A stretch of DNA of 64,000 nucleotides from Muribaculaceae bacterium (GTDB lineage Bacteria > Bacteroidota > Bacteroidia > Bacteroidales > Muribaculaceae), in contig JAMPII010000002.1 in NCBI GenBank assembly GCA_023662835.1, positions 25,216 through 89,215 on the forward strand. Direction: 5' to 3'. The notes under the pieces are model-generated. The model made no database searches. It was not told the origin of the DNA and was given only the letters and a program-made list of their open reading frames with translations. Positions within the stretch are counted from its first letter, which is position 1. Each line of letters starts with the position of its first letter. Positions 28,277 through 37,286 of the stretch are shown piece by piece. The translations under genes and the position numbers were made by a program.

Positions 28277-29629
28277 TTAGCTCAATTCATGGAATACAAA
28301 CTCTATACCTTCACGTATAATTTTTTGAAGCTCAAGTTTTGACGGGTCGGCATATTCGCATAAAGCAACATCGGCTGGTAGAATTTCATATATACCTAAT
28401 TGTTCCATTAAATCGATATCTTTAGCCAAACAAGCTTTTACAAGGAATTCGACCATAATGTCCATGGGTAGATATTTGTCGTATATGCCCGACATAATCA
28501 TGGCTCTGCGACCACCGTTCAAACGGGCATCGGGACAGAATTTCTTCTTTAAAAACTTGCTTGGAAATGAGCAGCTTTCGCTCATCTTGTTTCTCGATAA
28601 CGATGCCCAACCCATAAATTCCACCTTATCGTCGCCTTCCGGTATCACTGTTACTTGCGTGTATGGGAAGCGTAGTTGGCTGTCGGCAGGGCTTTTTATT
28701 CCTGTAAGCACATTGCCGGCTATAATTCTGACGTGGGTGTGGGTGTCGGCGATTTGATTTTGAAGAATATCAGCCAGTGGAGCTCCGATTACAGTTCTGA
28801 TCTGTTCCGGATGTTTTACGCAGCAGCCTGTAACGGCAACTATAGTTGAGTAATCCAGAACGCTGTCGAATACTAATTTCCCTATACGTATCAGGGTGGG
28901 CAGGTCGAGAGTCCAAACCACATCGCCTTTATTCACTGGTGCGATGTTGGCAATCTGCACACTAGCATTACCTGCCGGATGCGGTCCGTTGAACACAACA
29001 ATTTCAGCTTCCGGAACCTCTATACTCCAGTTATTTCTCACTCCAAGATAAACTTTCCCATCGGTAAGCTTTTTGAGTGCGGCAACGGCATGGCGTATGT
29101 AATCAGCGTTGTCGACAGCCGTTTTGTCCCACGACGGAGCTAGCGGCGATGAGTCGAAACATGTCACCATTATATCGCGAGGACGAACCGACGGTCGAGG
29201 CACAATACCATAGGGCATTTGGCGAATGAATGACCATATGCCGGAATCGAGCAGCCGTTGCTCAGTCTTTACGGCATCGTCCGGTGCTTTATCATTAGCT
29301 GGGATGGCTGATGCTGAAGTAGTATCATTGTGACCCGACTCTACAGAGATATACAACAACTTTCTCCGTTCGCCACGAGCTACCTCAACAACTTTGCCGC
29401 TTACGGGGGAAACTACTTTAATATCGGTGAATGTTTTGTCGCAAAATAGAGGTGTGCCCTTTTCAACCAAATCGCCGGCCTTAACCAGCACCTTAGGAAC
29501 CACCCCGGGGAAATCGTCGGGGACGATCGCCACTAAAGAGGCCTGAATATCACGTTCTTTAGCGTTGTCGGTTATTGCACCGGCAAGTTTAAGATCCAGT
29601 CCTTTTTTTAACGTAACAATTTTGGTCAT
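28277..29629 (-). CDS. nqrA: Na+-translocating NADH:quinone reductase subunit A
   Basis: Peripheral cytoplasmic subunit, first gene of the nqr operon, involved in quinone reduction. The start MTKIVTLKKGLDLKLAGA is the usual short barrel-hybrid domain, followed by an Rnf-like region with VLVKAGDLVEKGTPLF. Length 450 matches Bacteroidetes NqrA. Sodium export by the complex energises the membrane during anaerobic growth. Confidence 0.95.
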   Translation of the reverse strand: MTKIVTLKKGLDLKLAGAITDNAKERDIQASLVAIVPDDFPGVVPKVLVKAGDLVEKGTPLFCDKTFTDIKVVSPVSGKVVEVARGERRKLLYISVESGHNDTTSASAIPANDKAPDDAVKTEQRLLDSGIWSFIRQMPYGIVPRPSVRPRDIMVTCFDSSPLAPSWDKTAVDNADYIRHAVAALKKLTDGKVYLGVRNNWSIEVPEAEIVVFNGPHPAGNASVQIANIAPVNKGDVVWTLDLPTLIRIGKLVFDSVLDYSTIVAVTGCCVKHPEQIRTVIGAPLADILQNQIADTHTHVRIIAGNVLTGIKSPADSQLRFPYTQVTVIPEGDDKVEFMGWASLSRNKMSESCSFPSKFLKKKFCPDARLNGGRRAMIMSGIYDKYLPMDIMVEFLVKACLAKDIDLMEQLGIYEILPADVALCEYADPSKLELQKIIREGIEFVFHELS

Positions 29630-29840
29630 GACTATTCAAATTCTATAACACAAAGCATAATATACTTTTGGGTAATAGGGAAAGGAAATATTTTTTAACT
29701 ATTTAACCAAATTAAGATATTTTTTGTTCAGTGAATCCTTCATCATGTTTGAATTAATATCAAACAAATCTTTAGCCTTGTGGATTTTGTACAAAGATAG
29801 TAATTTATAATAAATACTAATATGTATGAATGCATATAGA

Positions 29841-29889
29841 TGTACATTGCTATGTGTACGGTATTGTGTTGAGTGTACGGAAGCGTACA
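29841..29889 (+). promoter_or_regulatory. Cluster of four TGTAC boxes, possible enhancer of the sigma-54 activator
   Basis: TGTACA at 29841-29846, TGTACG at 29855-29860, and a perfect 6-bp inverted repeat TGTACG-N4-CGTACA at 29874-29889. The last copy ends about 44 bases before the sigma-54-like -24 element. This is a plausible site for the NtrC-type activator encoded in the downstream operon. Confidence 0.45.
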
Positions 29890-29932
29890 GTTGCTGATTT
29901 GTTACTCGTATGTATATCAAAATTTTATAGTT

Positions 29933-29948
29933 TTGGCACGAAAAATGT
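29933..29948 (+). promoter_or_regulatory. Sigma-54-like promoter of the efflux operon
   Basis: TTGGCACG at 29933-29940 is followed, at exact sigma-54 spacing, by ATGT with the key G at 29947 (GT instead of GC). It lies 32 bases before the first ATG of an operon that encodes a sigma-54 activator with an intact GAFTGA loop. Confidence 0.6.
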
Positions 29949-29979
29949 ATAATAAATAGTAGAATAATACTTTTTTTTA

Positions 29980-31227
29980 ATGGACGAAAAAATCTCATCG
30001 CAAGAAATTAAACGTGCACGCATGAAGCGGCTGCGTAAAGTAGTTATAGCCGTGGTTGTAATAGCTGCTGTAATAGTTGTCGCTGTTATGGTTACCAAAC
30101 CGGGCATAAAGAAGAATGGGCTAAAAATCTCAACAGTCGAAGTTGGCAATCTGGCAACAACAATACCGGCAACCGGCGACGTTGTGCCGGCGTTCGAAGA
30201 GATAATAAACTCGCCAATAACCACAAAGGTGTTAGAAGTATATTGCAAACTTGGCGATTCCGTCGATGTCGGAACTCCGTTGCTACGCCTAGATCTTCAA
30301 ACAGCCGATGCCGAACGTCGCAAACTTGCCGACCAATGTCAGGTGAAAAACCACGAAATTGAACAGGTAAAAATCAGCGACAAAACGTTCTTATCTAATC
30401 TTGCCATGCAGATAAAGGTGCGGGAGATGTCGGTTAACAAATTATACGCCGAACTTAAGAATGAACGCCGTCTCGATTCCCTTGGCTCCGGCACAGGCGA
30501 CCGTGTCCGTGAAGCTGAATTTGCCTATAAAACCGGAGTTTTGGAATTGGAACAGCTACGTAATCAATTGGTGAATGAAACCAGTATTCGCGATGCAGGC
30601 CTTAAAATGAAACGTTTGGAATTGTCGATGTTGCAACGTCAGCTCGATGAAACTGATAGGATGATCGACGAAGCCCAGGTAAAATCGCCCCGTAAGGCGG
30701 TATTGACAGCTATAAGCAACGAAATCGGTCAGCAGATTCAGCAAGGGCAGAAACTGGCTATTGTGTCCGATTTGAGCCATTTTAAAGTTGAATGCACTAT
30801 GTCAGATGCATACGCCGATAGTGTTTATGTAGGAAGTCCTGTGTTCATTAAGCTTAACCGTGAAAAAATAACCGGTAAGGTGAGTAACCTAACACCATTG
30901 TCGCGCAACGGCTCAATGGCGTTTACCGTCACACCCGATAATGATCATCACCCCCGTTTGCGTTCAGGACAAAAACCGGAAGTTTATGTACAATGTGGCG
31001 TGATCGATTCTGTAATGCACATCAAAAACGCAGCGTATTACACCGGCCCCGGCCAGTACAAGCTGTTTGTGCTTACGTCAGATAATGAGGCAGAGCTTCG
31101 AAAAGTTAAACTGGGAAGCAGTAACTTTGAAAGTGTTGAAGTTATTTCCGGCCTTGAAATCGGCGACCGCGTCATAATATCCGACATGAAATCGTATATG
31201 TCGCACAACAAATTGAATTTAAAATAA
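29980..31227 (+). CDS. HlyD/MacA-type periplasmic adaptor (membrane fusion protein)
   Basis: Adaptor that joins an inner-membrane ABC exporter to a TolC-like channel. An N-terminal helix (about 18-40) anchors it; a lipoyl/barrel-sandwich half follows (VGNLATTIPATGDVVP and CKLGDSVDVGTPLLRL), then a long coiled-coil hairpin (about 105-220), the second lipoyl half with QQIQQGQKLAIVSD, and a beta-barrel domain. Length 415. First gene of a seven-gene run; substrate unknown. Confidence 0.9.
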   Translation: MDEKISSQEIKRARMKRLRKVVIAVVVIAAVIVVAVMVTKPGIKKNGLKISTVEVGNLATTIPATGDVVPAFEEIINSPITTKVLEVYCKLGDSVDVGTPLLRLDLQTADAERRKLADQCQVKNHEIEQVKISDKTFLSNLAMQIKVREMSVNKLYAELKNERRLDSLGSGTGDRVREAEFAYKTGVLELEQLRNQLVNETSIRDAGLKMKRLELSMLQRQLDETDRMIDEAQVKSPRKAVLTAISNEIGQQIQQGQKLAIVSDLSHFKVECTMSDAYADSVYVGSPVFIKLNREKITGKVSNLTPLSRNGSMAFTVTPDNDHHPRLRSGQKPEVYVQCGVIDSVMHIKNAAYYTGPGQYKLFVLTSDNEAELRKVKLGSSNFESVEVISGLEIGDRVIISDMKSYMSHNKLNLK

Positions 31228-31249
31228 ACTAATATACAACATTTACATT

Positions 31250-31921
31250 ATGGAAATAATAAAAGTGAACGGTGTATGCAAGGAGTACCGTACCGACGAA
31301 ATCAAGACTATAGCTCTGGAAAATATAAATCTTGATATTCACGAGGGTGAATTCCTGTCTATAATGGGGCCGTCAGGATGTGGTAAATCAACATTACTAA
31401 ATATTATAGGTCTTCTCGATACACCAACAAAAGGACGCGTTATAATTGATAATCAGGATACGGAAAAAATGACCGACCGTCAGCTGACGCATCTGCGAAA
31501 CGAAAAGCTGGGATTTGTGTTCCAGAGTTTCCACCTAATTCCATCGCTCAATGTTGTTGAGAACGTAATGTTGCCGCTCACCTACCGAAAGGGCATTTCC
31601 GATAAGGAGGCACGCGATAAAGCCCGTACAATTCTAGAACGAGTAGGTCTAAGCCATCGCCTTCATCATATGCCGGGTCAGTTGTCGGGTGGTCAATCGC
31701 AGCGTGTAGCGATTGCGCGTGCAATTGTAGGACAACCTAAGATCGTGTTGGCCGACGAACCTACCGGTAATCTCGATTCAAAAATGGGAGCCGAGGTAAT
31801 GCAAATTTTACATACACTTAATAAAGAGGACGGCACAACAATCGTAATGGTAACCCATAACGACGAACAAGCTCATCAAACCGATCGCATCATGCACCTG
31901 TTCGACGGCTGTCAAGTTTAA
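31250..31921 (+). CDS. ABC transporter ATP-binding protein (MacB/LolD type)
   Basis: Stand-alone ATPase of the MacB/LolD group. Walker A GPSGCGKSTLL (about 38-48), Q-loop FQSFHLIPSLNV, signature LSGGQSQRVAIARAI, Walker B VLADEPTGNLDSK and the switch His in MVTHNDE. Length 223. It is 22 bases after the adaptor gene and before two permeases, so here the MacB ATPase and membrane parts are split into separate genes. Confidence 0.93.
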   Translation: MEIIKVNGVCKEYRTDEIKTIALENINLDIHEGEFLSIMGPSGCGKSTLLNIIGLLDTPTKGRVIIDNQDTEKMTDRQLTHLRNEKLGFVFQSFHLIPSLNVVENVMLPLTYRKGISDKEARDKARTILERVGLSHRLHHMPGQLSGGQSQRVAIARAIVGQPKIVLADEPTGNLDSKMGAEVMQILHTLNKEDGTTIVMVTHNDEQAHQTDRIMHLFDGCQV

Positions 31922-31943
31922 GAACCTAACACAAATCACAAGC

Positions 31944-33236
31944 ATGAAAATTATTCAGATATTAAAATCGGCAGTTTATCAGCTTAAAAGCCAGCGTTTA
32001 CTCACGTGGGTGAGCATATCGGGTACGGCTATGGCGATTTTCCTGATAATGATTGTTGTTTTGCTACAGCAGGTGAAAACAGCACCTTTTGCTCCCGAGT
32101 CGAAACGCGATCGTTTTCTGCATTATAAGATGATGAGCGTTAACAGCGGAAATGGATATTTCAATGGCCCGGTTTCGTGGAAATTCATCAAAGAATGTAT
32201 CCTTCCTCTGGAGAGCGCTGAGGTAAGCACGGCCTATGCAGCAATCCTGAACGACGGCATCGTTTCCGAAATTGGAGGCAAAAGTGTTTCGGCCGATACC
32301 CGAGGGGTTGACCATAACTTTTGGAAAGTGTTTGATTTCACATTTTTATCAGGTAGTCCGCTGAGCGAAGACGATTTCAATACATCGCAATATAAGGCTG
32401 TTATCTCGGCATCAGTGGCACAGCAGCTGTTCGGCACAACCGATATAGCGGGTCGTGATATAGCCATAAATGGAAATACATATATAATATCCGGCGTAGT
32501 AAAAGATGTTTCTCAACTTGCTTCAACTGCTTACGCAAAAGTTTGGTATAACTTGTCATCTTCCCCGGAATTTTCATTCAACGATAATTATGATTTGTCA
32601 GGCCAGCTTTCTGCAACAATATTGGCAAAATCGGTCGACGGTATCTCAGAAGTCAAGGAGGAATTAACGCGTAGGACAGAAGAATTTAATAAAACGACGA
32701 GCCAGCCCGGCGCTCACGTTGTTTCTCACGACCGTCCATATACACAAGAAGTGGAAGTCTTGGGCACAATGCCTAATCTCGACCCTGATTATAACGGCGC
32801 AAAGAAATTTCGTTTCATTATTTATTTGATTCTTCTGATTGTTCCGGCAATTAACCTTCTGTCGATGACTCAGAGCCGTTTGCGCCAGCGCACATCTGAG
32901 ATTGCCATCCGTCGAGCATTCGGACAGAGCAGATCTGCTATTATTACCGACATTCTGCTTGAGAATCTATTGCTGACTTTGATAGCGGGTGTAATCGGAT
33001 TGGTAATGAGCATAGTTTTTGCATACGCATTTGATACATTCCTATTCTCGCAGTCGAGCCTGACCAGTATGTCGGTGAATCTGGATACCAATGCTTCCAT
33101 AAGCGAATTAATGCATTGGTCAACATTCTGGTGGGCACTGCTATTCTGTTTCATTTTGAATCTTATCAGTAACAGTATTCCGGCTTGGAAAGCTTCGCGG
33201 ACAAGCATAACAGGAGCTTTAACCGGACGTAATTAA
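31944..33236 (+). CDS. ABC exporter permease, MacB-PCD/FtsX fold (first of two)
   Basis: The MacB topology is visible: one N-terminal helix (about 20-43), a large periplasmic domain (about 45-290), then three helices near 290-310, 335-370 and 390-415. The conserved loop QRTSEIAIRRAFGQSRSAI occurs between helices 2 and 3. Length 430. The adjacent permease is only distantly similar, which suggests a heterodimer. Substrate unknown. Confidence 0.88.
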   Translation: MKIIQILKSAVYQLKSQRLLTWVSISGTAMAIFLIMIVVLLQQVKTAPFAPESKRDRFLHYKMMSVNSGNGYFNGPVSWKFIKECILPLESAEVSTAYAAILNDGIVSEIGGKSVSADTRGVDHNFWKVFDFTFLSGSPLSEDDFNTSQYKAVISASVAQQLFGTTDIAGRDIAINGNTYIISGVVKDVSQLASTAYAKVWYNLSSSPEFSFNDNYDLSGQLSATILAKSVDGISEVKEELTRRTEEFNKTTSQPGAHVVSHDRPYTQEVEVLGTMPNLDPDYNGAKKFRFIIYLILLIVPAINLLSMTQSRLRQRTSEIAIRRAFGQSRSAIITDILLENLLLTLIAGVIGLVMSIVFAYAFDTFLFSQSSLTSMSVNLDTNASISELMHWSTFWWALLFCFILNLISNSIPAWKASRTSITGALTGRN

Positions 33237-33244
33237 ATGTAGAT

Positions 33245-34474
33245 ATGAACAAATTTCTTTTCCGCCAAATTTTAAATCAATGGCGTACAAACATATGGCT
33301 TATAGTTGAACTCGTAATTGTAAGTACAGTGCTTTGGTACATTACCGACTCATTATTCGTCACATATAAGACGGTGAATGCACCGCTAAATCAGGATACT
33401 GAACATTGTTATCTGATTGATATAACGGCTATTGATTCAACAAGCGCGTTTTATAAACCTGGAGATGAAAACGATTTCATTGCAAACCTCTCAGGGGTAC
33501 TAAATCATATTAAACATCGGCCTGAAGTAGAGGCTGCTTGTCTGGTTTACGCCGGAATGTGGCCTTACAGTCCATACAACAGTTATAGTCCATCGGCCTA
33601 CCAGAATGAAAATGACTCAATAGTATGGACAGAATCAGTATATCGACAGCTTACCACGAGTCAATATCCGCTGGTATTTAAGATATATGGTGCTAACGGC
33701 GAAACTCCCGAAGACATTGCCGCGATTCTCAAAGAGAATAAATTAGTTATGTCAACAAACGGCTTTGGAAACGGGTTCGAAAAACCTGAAAATTTTATAG
33801 GAAAGACGATTTACCATGGTCAGCAGATCACGCTGGGTGCTATAGTCCCTCCAATGAGAATTAATTCATATCTCGACCCCACCGAATACTCAATAACGAA
33901 TGTAAGTGTGATTCCTAACTGGGGTATGAATATTGCTTTCCGTGTGCGTGCCGATCAGGATAAGGATATAATACCTTCGCTATTGGCCGATGTGAACAAA
34001 TATGTTTCAGGCAACTTGATTATAAGTTCGGTAAAGTCATTTAAAGATATAAAACGATCTGCTGAGTTAAATTATACTAACGAAACCCGTAATTTCATAG
34101 TAGTTGCAATCTTCCTTTTGGTTAATATTTTCCTCGGACTGCTGGGTACATTTTGGTTCCGCATTCAACAGCGCATCAGCGAAATAGCACTTAGGCGTGC
34201 CGTAGGGGCCAACACCGGGCAGATTCTGATAAGGGTGATTTCAGAAGGTTTAGTTTTGCTAACCATTGCTACAATACCAGCTATCGTTCTCGATTTACTG
34301 ATTGCCAACAATCAGTACATAAAACCATTTGGCGATTATATAAGCATTAATCGGACAGGTATTTGCATATTGATAACATACGCTATAATGGCTTTGATTA
34401 CCACGCTGGGTGCATTGGCTCCTGCGATGAAAGCCATACATATCGATCCCGCAATAGCTCTTAAAGATGAATAG
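33245..34474 (+). CDS. ABC exporter permease, MacB-PCD/FtsX fold (second of two)
   Basis: Same MacB-like layout: N-terminal helix (about 15-38), periplasmic domain, then three C-terminal helices with RIQQRISEIALRRAVGANTGQ as the cytoplasmic coupling region. Length 409. It follows the first permease by 8 bases and overlaps the outer-membrane channel gene by 8 bases, so the operon is translated as a unit. Confidence 0.88.
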   Translation: MNKFLFRQILNQWRTNIWLIVELVIVSTVLWYITDSLFVTYKTVNAPLNQDTEHCYLIDITAIDSTSAFYKPGDENDFIANLSGVLNHIKHRPEVEAACLVYAGMWPYSPYNSYSPSAYQNENDSIVWTESVYRQLTTSQYPLVFKIYGANGETPEDIAAILKENKLVMSTNGFGNGFEKPENFIGKTIYHGQQITLGAIVPPMRINSYLDPTEYSITNVSVIPNWGMNIAFRVRADQDKDIIPSLLADVNKYVSGNLIISSVKSFKDIKRSAELNYTNETRNFIVVAIFLLVNIFLGLLGTFWFRIQQRISEIALRRAVGANTGQILIRVISEGLVLLTIATIPAIVLDLLIANNQYIKPFGDYISINRTGICILITYAIMALITTLGALAPAMKAIHIDPAIALKDE

Positions 34475-35948
34475 AACGACGCGTTTTTTAGGTTCGCTTT
34501 GTGTTGCACTGGCTTCTTTTCAGAATGCCGGTGCTGACACACTGTCGATTTCGCTTGAAGATGCGATAATCCGCGCACGTGTGCAATCGGTCGATGCAGC
34601 CGTGGCTCTGAACGAATTGCGTTCGGCCTATTGGCAATACCGTACCTATCGAGCCGATCTGTTGCCGGAGATATCATTTTCAGCAGTTATCCCCGGCTAC
34701 TATAAACAATATAGCGCGCACGAAGGGAGCGACGGAACCTACAGTTTTGTGCGAAACCATTATCTTGAGATGAACGGAGAACTGTCGGTTACCCAGAATA
34801 TATGGCTTACAGGTGGCAAACTATCGCTCAACACATCGCTCGATTTCATGCGTCAACTATCGGGTAATACGTTCAATCGCTATATGAGCATACCGGTTGC
34901 GCTCACTTTGCAACAACCGGTGTTCGGGGTGAACAATACAAAATGGAAACGCAAGATTGAGCCGGTGCGATACAGTGAAGCCAAGGCTCAATTCCTCAGC
35001 GCGAGCGAAGATGTTGCAATGCTCGCCATACAGAACTTTTTCAATCTTCTTATGGCGAAAGAGAATATGGATATCGCACGACAAAACTATCGTAATGCTA
35101 CAAAACTCTACGTCGTAGCTAAGGCAAAACGCGAAATGGGCAATATATCGGAAAACGACCTGCTCCAAATGGAACTCAATCTGCTAACTGCAAAAGCCGA
35201 CAGTACCAGTTGCGAGAGTGCGCTGAAAAATGCCATGTTTACCCTTCGATCGTTTCTAGCTTTTGAAGAGGATGTCGAACTGGTCCCTATTGAGCCGCTT
35301 TCGGTTCCGCAAACCGATATTATTTATACCGATGCAATCGATAAGGCATTGGAAAATAATAAATTTGCAAAGAATCTGCGTCGCCGTCAACTAGAAGCAG
35401 ACTATAATGTGGCAATAGCAAAGGGCGATCTTAGACAGATAAATCTTTTCGCACAAATAGGTTTTACCGGCACTTCCCATGAATTCAGACAGGCCTACGA
35501 TCCATTGAAGGATAATCAGATTGTTGAGGTCGGTGTTACAATTCCTCTTGTAGATTGGGGAAAACGACGTGGGGCGGTGAAAGTGGCCGAAAGCAATCGT
35601 AAAGTTATTGAAAGCCGGTTACGTAAAGAAATGCAGGATTTCAACCAGAATATGTTCATTTTGGTTGAACGATTCAACAACCAAAAAATGCAACTCGACT
35701 TGGCGCAGCGTGCCGACTATATTGCGCAACGACGCTATGACACCAATGTTGAGACATATATGATTGGCAAAATATCTACCCTTGATTTGAACGATTCTCA
35801 GTTGAGCAAAGATCAATCGCGTCAGAAATATATAAACGAGTTGTTTCAGTACTGGTACTATTTTTACCAACTACGAAGCCTCACCTTGTGGGATTACGTC
35901 ACAAACACCGGTATAGATGCCGATATTGATCGTATACTTAAACAATAA
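34467..35948 (+). CDS. TolC family outer-membrane channel protein
   Basis: A signal peptide (about 1-23, ending AGA) precedes two repeats of the outer-membrane efflux domain: LSISLEDAIIRARVQSVDAA opens the first, and VGVTIPLVDWGKRRGAV lies in the second. Long helical coiled-coil regions at about 180-260 and 385-455 form the periplasmic tunnel. Length 493. It completes a tripartite exporter with the adaptor and the split MacB proteins. Confidence 0.9.
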   Translation: MNRTTRFLGSLCVALASFQNAGADTLSISLEDAIIRARVQSVDAAVALNELRSAYWQYRTYRADLLPEISFSAVIPGYYKQYSAHEGSDGTYSFVRNHYLEMNGELSVTQNIWLTGGKLSLNTSLDFMRQLSGNTFNRYMSIPVALTLQQPVFGVNNTKWKRKIEPVRYSEAKAQFLSASEDVAMLAIQNFFNLLMAKENMDIARQNYRNATKLYVVAKAKREMGNISENDLLQMELNLLTAKADSTSCESALKNAMFTLRSFLAFEEDVELVPIEPLSVPQTDIIYTDAIDKALENNKFAKNLRRRQLEADYNVAIAKGDLRQINLFAQIGFTGTSHEFRQAYDPLKDNQIVEVGVTIPLVDWGKRRGAVKVAESNRKVIESRLRKEMQDFNQNMFILVERFNNQKMQLDLAQRADYIAQRRYDTNVETYMIGKISTLDLNDSQLSKDQSRQKYINELFQYWYYFYQLRSLTLWDYVTNTGIDADIDRILKQ

Positions 35949-35975
35949 GTCGACGAAAATACCGTTAAAAACTAT

Positions 35976-37286
35976 ATGATACTTGTTGTTGATGATGATC
36001 TGGCTATAAGAAGCTCGTTATCGCTGCTTTTGAAACGGGCCGGTTACAATGTGCAAACAGCCTCCTCGCCCGACGAGGCTATGGCTATTGCACGCGAAAA
36101 ACCGTTGCGCCTTGTTATTATGGACATGAACTTTACTCGTGCAACAACAGGCGACGAAGGCTTGATTCTGATGCGTCAGGTGAAATTGTTCCAGCCTGAT
36201 GTCCCGGTAATTCTTATAACAGCCTGGGCAAGCATCCAATTGGCAGTTGAGGGAATGAAGGCCGGGGCATTCGATTTTATGCCTAAACCCTGGGATAACC
36301 ATACGTTGCTGCAGAGGGTTGAAACAGCTCTGAAACTAGGCGGAATAGCAACGTCGTCCGACGCGGGTGATTTCGATCGTAGTGAAATTATAGGTAATAG
36401 CAAAGCCTTGACCACACTTTTAGAGAAAACAAAACGTGTGGCCGCAACCGACGCCTCTATTTTGATTACAGGCGAAAATGGAACGGGAAAAGAGCTGATC
36501 GCGCAAGCAATACATCGCAATAGCCTTCGGCGCAACAATCCGTTTGTGATGGTTAATCTAGGCGGCATTTCACAATCGCTGTTCGAGAGCGAAATGTTCG
36601 GCCACGCAAAAGGTGCTTTTACCGGAGCTGTCGAACGGCGCAAGGGGCGTTTCGAACTTGCCGATAAAGGAACAATCTTTCTTGATGAAATTGGCGATTT
36701 GGACTTGAGCTGTCAGGTGAAGATGCTCCGAGTTTTGCAGCAACACACATTTGAACCGTTGGGTGACAGCCGCCCACGTCACACAGATATTCGTGTTATC
36801 TGCGCTACAAATGCCGATCTGCCGGCAATGGTTGCCGACGGCCGTTTCCGAGAGGATTTATTTTATCGTATCAACCTTATAACTTTGCATTTGCCGCCTT
36901 TGCGCGAACGTCGCGAGGACATTCCGCTGTTGATTAATCACTTTGCTAAAAAACACAAAGTTCAATTCGCCTCCGATGCTATGGAGTTCCTTACCCGGTT
37001 GCCGTATCCTGGAAATATCCGTCAATTAAAAAATATTGTAGAAAGCTCGATATTAATTGCCGGAAGTCCGGTGATTACACTTAATGATGTTAAACCGAAT
37101 GTTACGGAGTTGGAAAAAAATCCGGCGACGACAACGCAAGGATTTACCATCGACGAATTGGAAAAGCAGTCGATTCAGAACGCGTTTGACGAAACAAATG
37201 GTAATATCTCGCAAATGGCATTGAGACTTGGACTCACACGCCAGTCATTATATCGGCGAATGAAAAAATACAAAATCGGACAATGA
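35976..37286 (+). CDS. Sigma-54-dependent response regulator (NtrC family)
   Basis: Receiver domain (about 1-120) with acidic pocket VVDDD and phosphoacceptor Asp 50 in VIMDMN. AAA+ domain with Walker A GENGTGKE (166-173) and the sigma-54 contact loop GAFTGA (213-218), followed by Walker B TIFLDEIGDL. A Fis-type HTH at the end has MALRLGLTRQSLYRRMKK. The intact GAFTGA loop means it should activate sigma-54 promoters. It lies behind the exporter genes and overlaps the kinase by 4 bases, so it probably controls this operon. Confidence 0.94.
   Translation: MILVVDDDLAIRSSLSLLLKRAGYNVQTASSPDEAMAIAREKPLRLVIMDMNFTRATTGDEGLILMRQVKLFQPDVPVILITAWASIQLAVEGMKAGAFDFMPKPWDNHTLLQRVETALKLGGIATSSDAGDFDRSEIIGNSKALTTLLEKTKRVAATDASILITGENGTGKELIAQAIHRNSLRRNNPFVMVNLGGISQSLFESEMFGHAKGAFTGAVERRKGRFELADKGTIFLDEIGDLDLSCQVKMLRVLQQHTFEPLGDSRPRHTDIRVICATNADLPAMVADGRFREDLFYRINLITLHLPPLRERREDIPLLINHFAKKHKVQFASDAMEFLTRLPYPGNIRQLKNIVESSILIAGSPVITLNDVKPNVTELEKNPATTTQGFTIDELEKQSIQNAFDETNGNISQMALRLGLTRQSLYRRMKKYKIGQ

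Larger units (their letters stand above)
29630..29979. other. 350-base divergent regulatory region between nqrA and the efflux operon
   Basis: This AT-rich gap contains no credible gene. The right half holds the TGTAC box cluster (29841-29889) and the sigma-54-like promoter (29933-29948) described separately. The left half should contain the nqr promoter. A TATGCTTTG element on the minus strand near 29655-29663 is close to, but one base longer than, the usual -7 form. Confidence 0.6.
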
